Shown: positions 16,433 to 17,544 of the stretch, piece after piece
How positions within the stretch are numbered: position 1 is the stretch's first letter
How the letters are laid out: each line of letters begins with the position of its first letter
Assembly (NCBI GenBank): GCA_023436685.1
Contig: JAEZIL010000342.1
Span: forward strand, 1 to 17,544
Length of the DNA: 17,544 nt
Direction: 5' to 3'
Source of the DNA: Bacteroidota bacterium
Lineage (GTDB): Bacteria; Bacteroidota; Bacteroidia; Chitinophagales; Chitinophagaceae
The notes under the pieces: model-generated
Seen by the model: the letters and a program-made list of their open reading frames with translations, nothing else
Databases searched by the model: none
What the model was told of the DNA's origin: nothing
Translations under genes and position numbers: made by a program

Positions 16433-17440
16433 TCACCAAACTTGTACTTCACGCTCCAACTCTATGCCAAATGTTTTTTCAACAGAGTGTAAAACCTTTT
16501 CAGATAAGTTCCAGATATCTTTCCCTGTTGCACCTGCATAGTTAACCAATACCAAGGCCTGCATGGGGTGAACACCGGCATCGCCTTCACGATATCCTTT
16601 CCAATTACACGTTTCTATTAGCCAGCCGGCGGGTACTTTAACTAAGCCATCGCTAAGAGGGTAGGAAGGAATAGTGGGATATTTCTGCTGTAATGCATTA
16701 AACTGTGTTGTTGAAATAGTTGGATTTTTAAAAAAGCTGCCGGCGTTGCCTATCTTTTTAGGATCAGGCAATTTGCTGGTACGTATATTAATAACAGCTT
16801 GCCCTATAGCCGCTATAGAAAGATGGTCAATATTCATTCTCACTAACTCTTGCTCTATTGCGCCATAACTTATATTAAAATTCGGTTTTTTATTGAGCCT
16901 GAAAGTGACTGCGTTTATAAGTACCTGCCCCTTCAATTCTTTTTTAAAGATACTATCACGATATCCAAACCTACACTCATCGCCATTAAACTCTACAAAG
17001 GTTTTTTCATTCCAATTCCAGCAGTTAACCGACTGTATTGTTTCTTTAACCTCGACCCCATAAGCACCTATATTTTGTATGGGAGCAGCACCCACAGTTC
17101 CGGGAATCAATGCCAGGTTCTCTATTCCAGCCCAACCATTGTTTATGGCATACATTACAAGCTCATGCCAAACCTCGCCCGCACTTACCTTTATGTAAAC
17201 ATGTTCTACAGTTTCTTTAAGTACTTCTATACCTTTCAATTTATTGATAATAGTAAGTCCTTTAACCGGCTGTGTAAGTAAAATATTACTGCCTCCCCCT
17301 ACAACATTCCGTTGTACAAAAGGTAAATTAGTTATTTCTTCAAGCGAATGGATATGTTCTATCCTTACAACGTTTTCGGCAGGTACATCCATGCCAAATG
17401 TATTATAAGGCTTTAGAGAAATATTATGCAATAGCTCCAT
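16433..17440 (-). CDS. murB: UDP-N-acetylenolpyruvoylglucosamine reductase MurB (type I)
   Basis: MurB uses NADPH and FAD to reduce UDP-GlcNAc-enolpyruvate to UDP-MurNAc, the second committed step of peptidoglycan precursor synthesis in the cytoplasm. The 335-aa length and layout fit the E. coli-like type I enzyme. The FAD domain shows the VVGGGSNILLT loop (47-56) and IPGTVGAAPIQNIGAYGVE (112-130). The catalytic residues match: R161 in GYRDSIF, the proton-donor Ser in GNAGSFFKNP (S235) and the C-terminal Glu (E331 in ELEREVQ). It is convergent to the histidine kinase with a single base between the two stop codons. Upstream, 20 bp away on the same strand, another gene ends, so murB may be co-transcribed with it. 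TACTTTTA at 17445-17452 (minus strand) is one base from a -7 element but sits almost on the start codon. Confidence 0.97.
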   Translation of the reverse strand: MELLHNISLKPYNTFGMDVPAENVVRIEHIHSLEEITNLPFVQRNVVGGGSNILLTQPVKGLTIINKLKGIEVLKETVEHVYIKVSAGEVWHELVMYAINNGWAGIENLALIPGTVGAAPIQNIGAYGVEVKETIQSVNCWNWNEKTFVEFNGDECRFGYRDSIFKKELKGQVLINAVTFRLNKKPNFNISYGAIEQELVRMNIDHLSIAAIGQAVINIRTSKLPDPKKIGNAGSFFKNPTISTTQFNALQQKYPTIPSYPLSDGLVKVPAGWLIETCNWKGYREGDAGVHPMQALVLVNYAGATGKDIWNLSEKVLHSVEKTFGIELEREVQVW

Positions 17441-17460
17441 TCTGTAAAAGTAATATGCGT

Positions 17461-17544
17461 CTAGAATTTGAAACTGCTAAATTTATCAAGCTTGAAACGG
17501 ATGCCTAAACCTGGCGTATTATTAATTAGCACACTGCCATTTTT
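17461..17544 (-). CDS. C-terminal fragment of an unidentified protein (5' end beyond window)
   Basis: On the minus strand, a frame open from the window edge encodes 27 residues ending in LINNTPGLGIRFKLDKFSSF and a final KF, and stops at the TAG at 17461-17463. The alternation of hydrophobic and polar residues with a C-terminal Phe is reminiscent of the last strand of an outer-membrane beta-barrel, but the piece is too short to name. It lies 20 bp upstream of murB on the same strand. The absence of any stop across the whole stretch and the tight spacing make it likely to be a real gene end. Confidence 0.5.
   Translation of the reverse strand, partial: KNGSVLINNTPGLGIRFKLDKFSSFKF

Noticed and set aside
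1..17544. tRNA, rRNA, CRISPR, insertion sequence, prophage or toxin-antitoxin content
   Set aside because: No cloverleaf, repeat array, transposase, integrase, terminal inverted repeats or toxin-antitoxin pair was seen on either strand. Intergenic space is small and accounted for.

Overview
The window comes from a member of the Bacteroidota, most likely a Chitinophagaceae or Sphingobacteriales-like genome. Evidence: promoters of the Bacteroidota type (TAnnTTTG at -7, for example at 2646, 5685, 7581 and 11340), almost no Shine-Dalgarno sequences, AT-rich composition with heavy ATA use for isoleucine, a CarB without its C-terminal regulatory domain, and a TonB-dependent receptor with a Bacteroidota-style signal peptide. 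It is mostly ordinary chromosomal housekeeping DNA. I see no tRNA, rRNA, CRISPR array, insertion sequence, prophage or conjugative gene.

Layout. Positions 1-2316 (minus strand) hold the start of the rod-shape operon mreB-mreC-mreD; mreD runs off the left edge. A 431-bp divergent intergenic region follows. It carries a bidirectional terminator-like hairpin on the mreB side and, on the carB side, a clear promoter with a structured leader. Positions 2748-5603 hold carB, closed by a textbook intrinsic terminator. Positions 5713-7569 hold a TonB-dependent receptor gene interrupted by one in-frame TAA codon. Positions 7599-9416 hold a probable two-gene unit: a hotdog acyl-CoA thioesterase and an M16-family protein without the zinc-binding motif. 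Positions 9483-10749 hold msrB (exported methionine sulfoxide reductase) and nth (endonuclease III). Convergent to nth, and overlapping its end, is an exported thioredoxin-like protein (10718-11296, minus). Positions 11382-16431 form a probable operon: ubiX-type flavin prenyltransferase, mazG NTP pyrophosphohydrolase, and a very large multi-sensor histidine kinase. Positions 16433-17440 (minus) hold murB, convergent to the kinase with 1 bp between the stop codons. At the right edge, on the minus strand, is the C-terminal tail of one more gene.

How the genes fit together. Cell-envelope growth is represented at both ends (MreBCD scaffold, MurB peptidoglycan precursor synthesis). Damage control is represented by MsrB and the thioredoxin-like protein (oxidised protein thiols and methionine), Nth (oxidised DNA bases) and MazG (aberrant nucleotides). 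CarB supplies carbamoyl phosphate for pyrimidines and arginine. I do not see a clear new multi-gene system. The most interesting observations are the single nonsense codon in an otherwise intact receptor gene, the carB leader with mutually exclusive hairpins coupled to a CarB that has lost its allosteric domain, the orphan metal-site-less M16 protein, and the 1236-residue orphan histidine kinase with three extracytoplasmic regions.
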